Origin: Hydrogenophilus sp. | GTDB taxonomy: Bacteria > Pseudomonadota > Gammaproteobacteria > Burkholderiales > Thiobacillaceae | NCBI GenBank assembly: GCA_020725195.1 | Contig: DYFL01000006.1 | Location: 1-64,000 of the forward strand | DNA: 64,000 nucleotides | Direction: 5' to 3' | Shown here: positions 63,497 through 64,000 of the stretch, piece after piece | Layout: each line of letters starts with the position of its first letter | Position numbering within the stretch: position 1 is the stretch's first letter | The notes under the pieces: model-generated | Databases searched by the model: none | Told to the model about the DNA's origin: nothing | The model's input: the letters and a program-made list of their open reading frames with translations, nothing else | Position numbers and translations under genes: made by a program

Positions 63497-63949
63497 ATGA
63501 AATGCCCCTTCTGCGGCGCGACTGACACCCAGGTGGTGGAGACCCGGCTCTCCGAGGACGGCGCCAGCATCCGCCGCCGGCGCCGCTGCACCACCTGCGA
63601 CAAGCGCTTCACCACCTTCGAGACGGCCGAGGTGCGCATGCCCCAGGTGGTCAAGGGCAACGGCACGCGCGAGGAGTTCTCCGAGAAGAAGCTGCGCGAA
63701 TCCTTCCGCCGCGCCCTGCACAAGCGCCCGGTGCCCGCCGCGCTGGTGGACGAGGCGGTGGAGAAAATCCGCCAGAAGCTCCTCAGCCTGGGCGAACGCG
63801 AGGTGGCCTCCCGCTTCATCGGCGAGATGGTCATGAACGAGCTCTACAGGCTCGACAAGGTGGCCTACATCCGCTTCGCCTCCGTCTACCGCAGCTTCCA
63901 GGACGTGGCGGACTTCCGCGACGCCATCCGCGATATCGAGAAGAAATAG
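63497..63949 (+). CDS. nrdR: Transcriptional repressor NrdR
   Basis: A 150-residue NrdR: zinc ribbon [17 protein letters not shown]...[13 protein letters not shown] and an ATP-cone ([32 protein letters not shown]), with the standard end of helices. It represses ribonucleotide reductase genes when dATP is bound. The usual neighbours glyA and ribD are present here. Confidence 0.97.
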   Translation: MKCPFCGATDTQVVETRLSEDGASIRRRRRCTTCDKRFTTFETAEVRMPQVVKGNGTREEFSEKKLRESFRRALHKRPVPAALVDEAVEKIRQKLLSLGEREVASRFIGEMVMNELYRLDKVAYIRFASVYRSFQDVADFRDAIRDIEKK

Positions 63950-63962
63950 CGGCGAGCGCGAC

Positions 63963-64000
63963 GTGTTCAGCGCCGAAGACCACGCCCACATGGCCCACGC
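63963..64000 (+). CDS. ribD: Start of riboflavin biosynthesis gene ribD (cut by the window end)
   Basis: A GTG at 63963 opens the peptide VFSAEDHAHMAHA, the typical beginning of the RibD deaminase domain (FSAxDHxxMAxA). It is 13 bases after nrdR, the common nrdR-ribD order. Only 12 codons are visible. Confidence 0.7.
   Translation, partial: MFSAEDHAHMAH

Overview
The window is about 64 kb of GC-rich DNA (GC strongly favoured at third codon positions) from what looks like a chemolithoautotrophic proteobacterium. The housekeeping blocks coaBC-radC-rpmB-rpmG and glyA-nrdR-ribD, the form IA RuBisCO and the alpha-carboxysome locus are typical of sulfur- or ammonia-oxidising Beta/Gammaproteobacteria. 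A Thiobacillaceae-like betaproteobacterium is my best guess; this is inference, since no rRNA gene is present.

Layout. 1-10 kb: housekeeping genes (coaBC, radC, rpmB, rpmG, rsmB, tsaC/sua5), a receiver-TPR protein, a diaminopimelate dehydrogenase-like enzyme, a fatty acid desaturase and a broken mechanosensitive-channel gene. 10-24 kb: cbbR diverging from a complete alpha-carboxysome operon, cbbL-cbbS-csoS2-csoSCA-csoS4A-csoS4B-csoS1(x3)-bacterioferritin-like-acRAF-mcdA-mcdB-cbbQ-cbbO. csoS2 carries a textbook -1 slippery heptamer followed at once by a stop. 24-33 kb: a cytosolic trypsin-like protease, a small conserved protein, the bicarbonate transporter SbtA with its PII-like partner SbtB, a SulP transporter with a USP-like partner behind a sigma-54 promoter, and a divergent NtrB/NtrC-type pair that probably drives it. 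33-46 kb: NhaR-like regulator, P-type ATPase, htpX, TerC, a second SulP, a protein resembling the LCIB family of carbonic anhydrases, cbbY, a P-loop protein and metA. 46-50 kb: a chromate resistance operon chrB-chrA-SOD-rhodanese with an operator overlapping its start codon. 50-56 kb: transporters (NhaD/ArsB-like, SLC13), USP, a CBS protein and a third SulP. 56-64 kb: methyltransferase, RND efflux pump with adaptor and TetR regulator, glyA, nrdR and the start of ribD.

How it works together: bicarbonate would be brought in by SbtA and by SulP proteins, possibly three of them. It would then be dehydrated inside the carboxysome by CsoSCA and fixed by CbbLS. CbbQO and acRAF maintain or assemble RuBisCO, McdAB spaces carboxysomes along the nucleoid, and CbbY removes inhibitory xylulose bisphosphate. 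An LCIB-like enzyme and a small protein family present at both carbon loci suggest extra, less known parts of the CO2-concentrating mechanism.

The most unusual signal is a family of small palindromic DNA modules (five copies at four sites). They share a TTTCGGYGCAGGC start, a hairpin with changed but still paired arms, and a CCGRAGCCA end. One copy lies in frame inside the RND pump gene; one follows the desaturase gene and is flanked by 31-bp direct repeats. Two larger MITE-like carriers (one between acRAF and mcdA) are about 97 percent identical, and one of them contains an additional 63-bp module at a site that is empty in the other.
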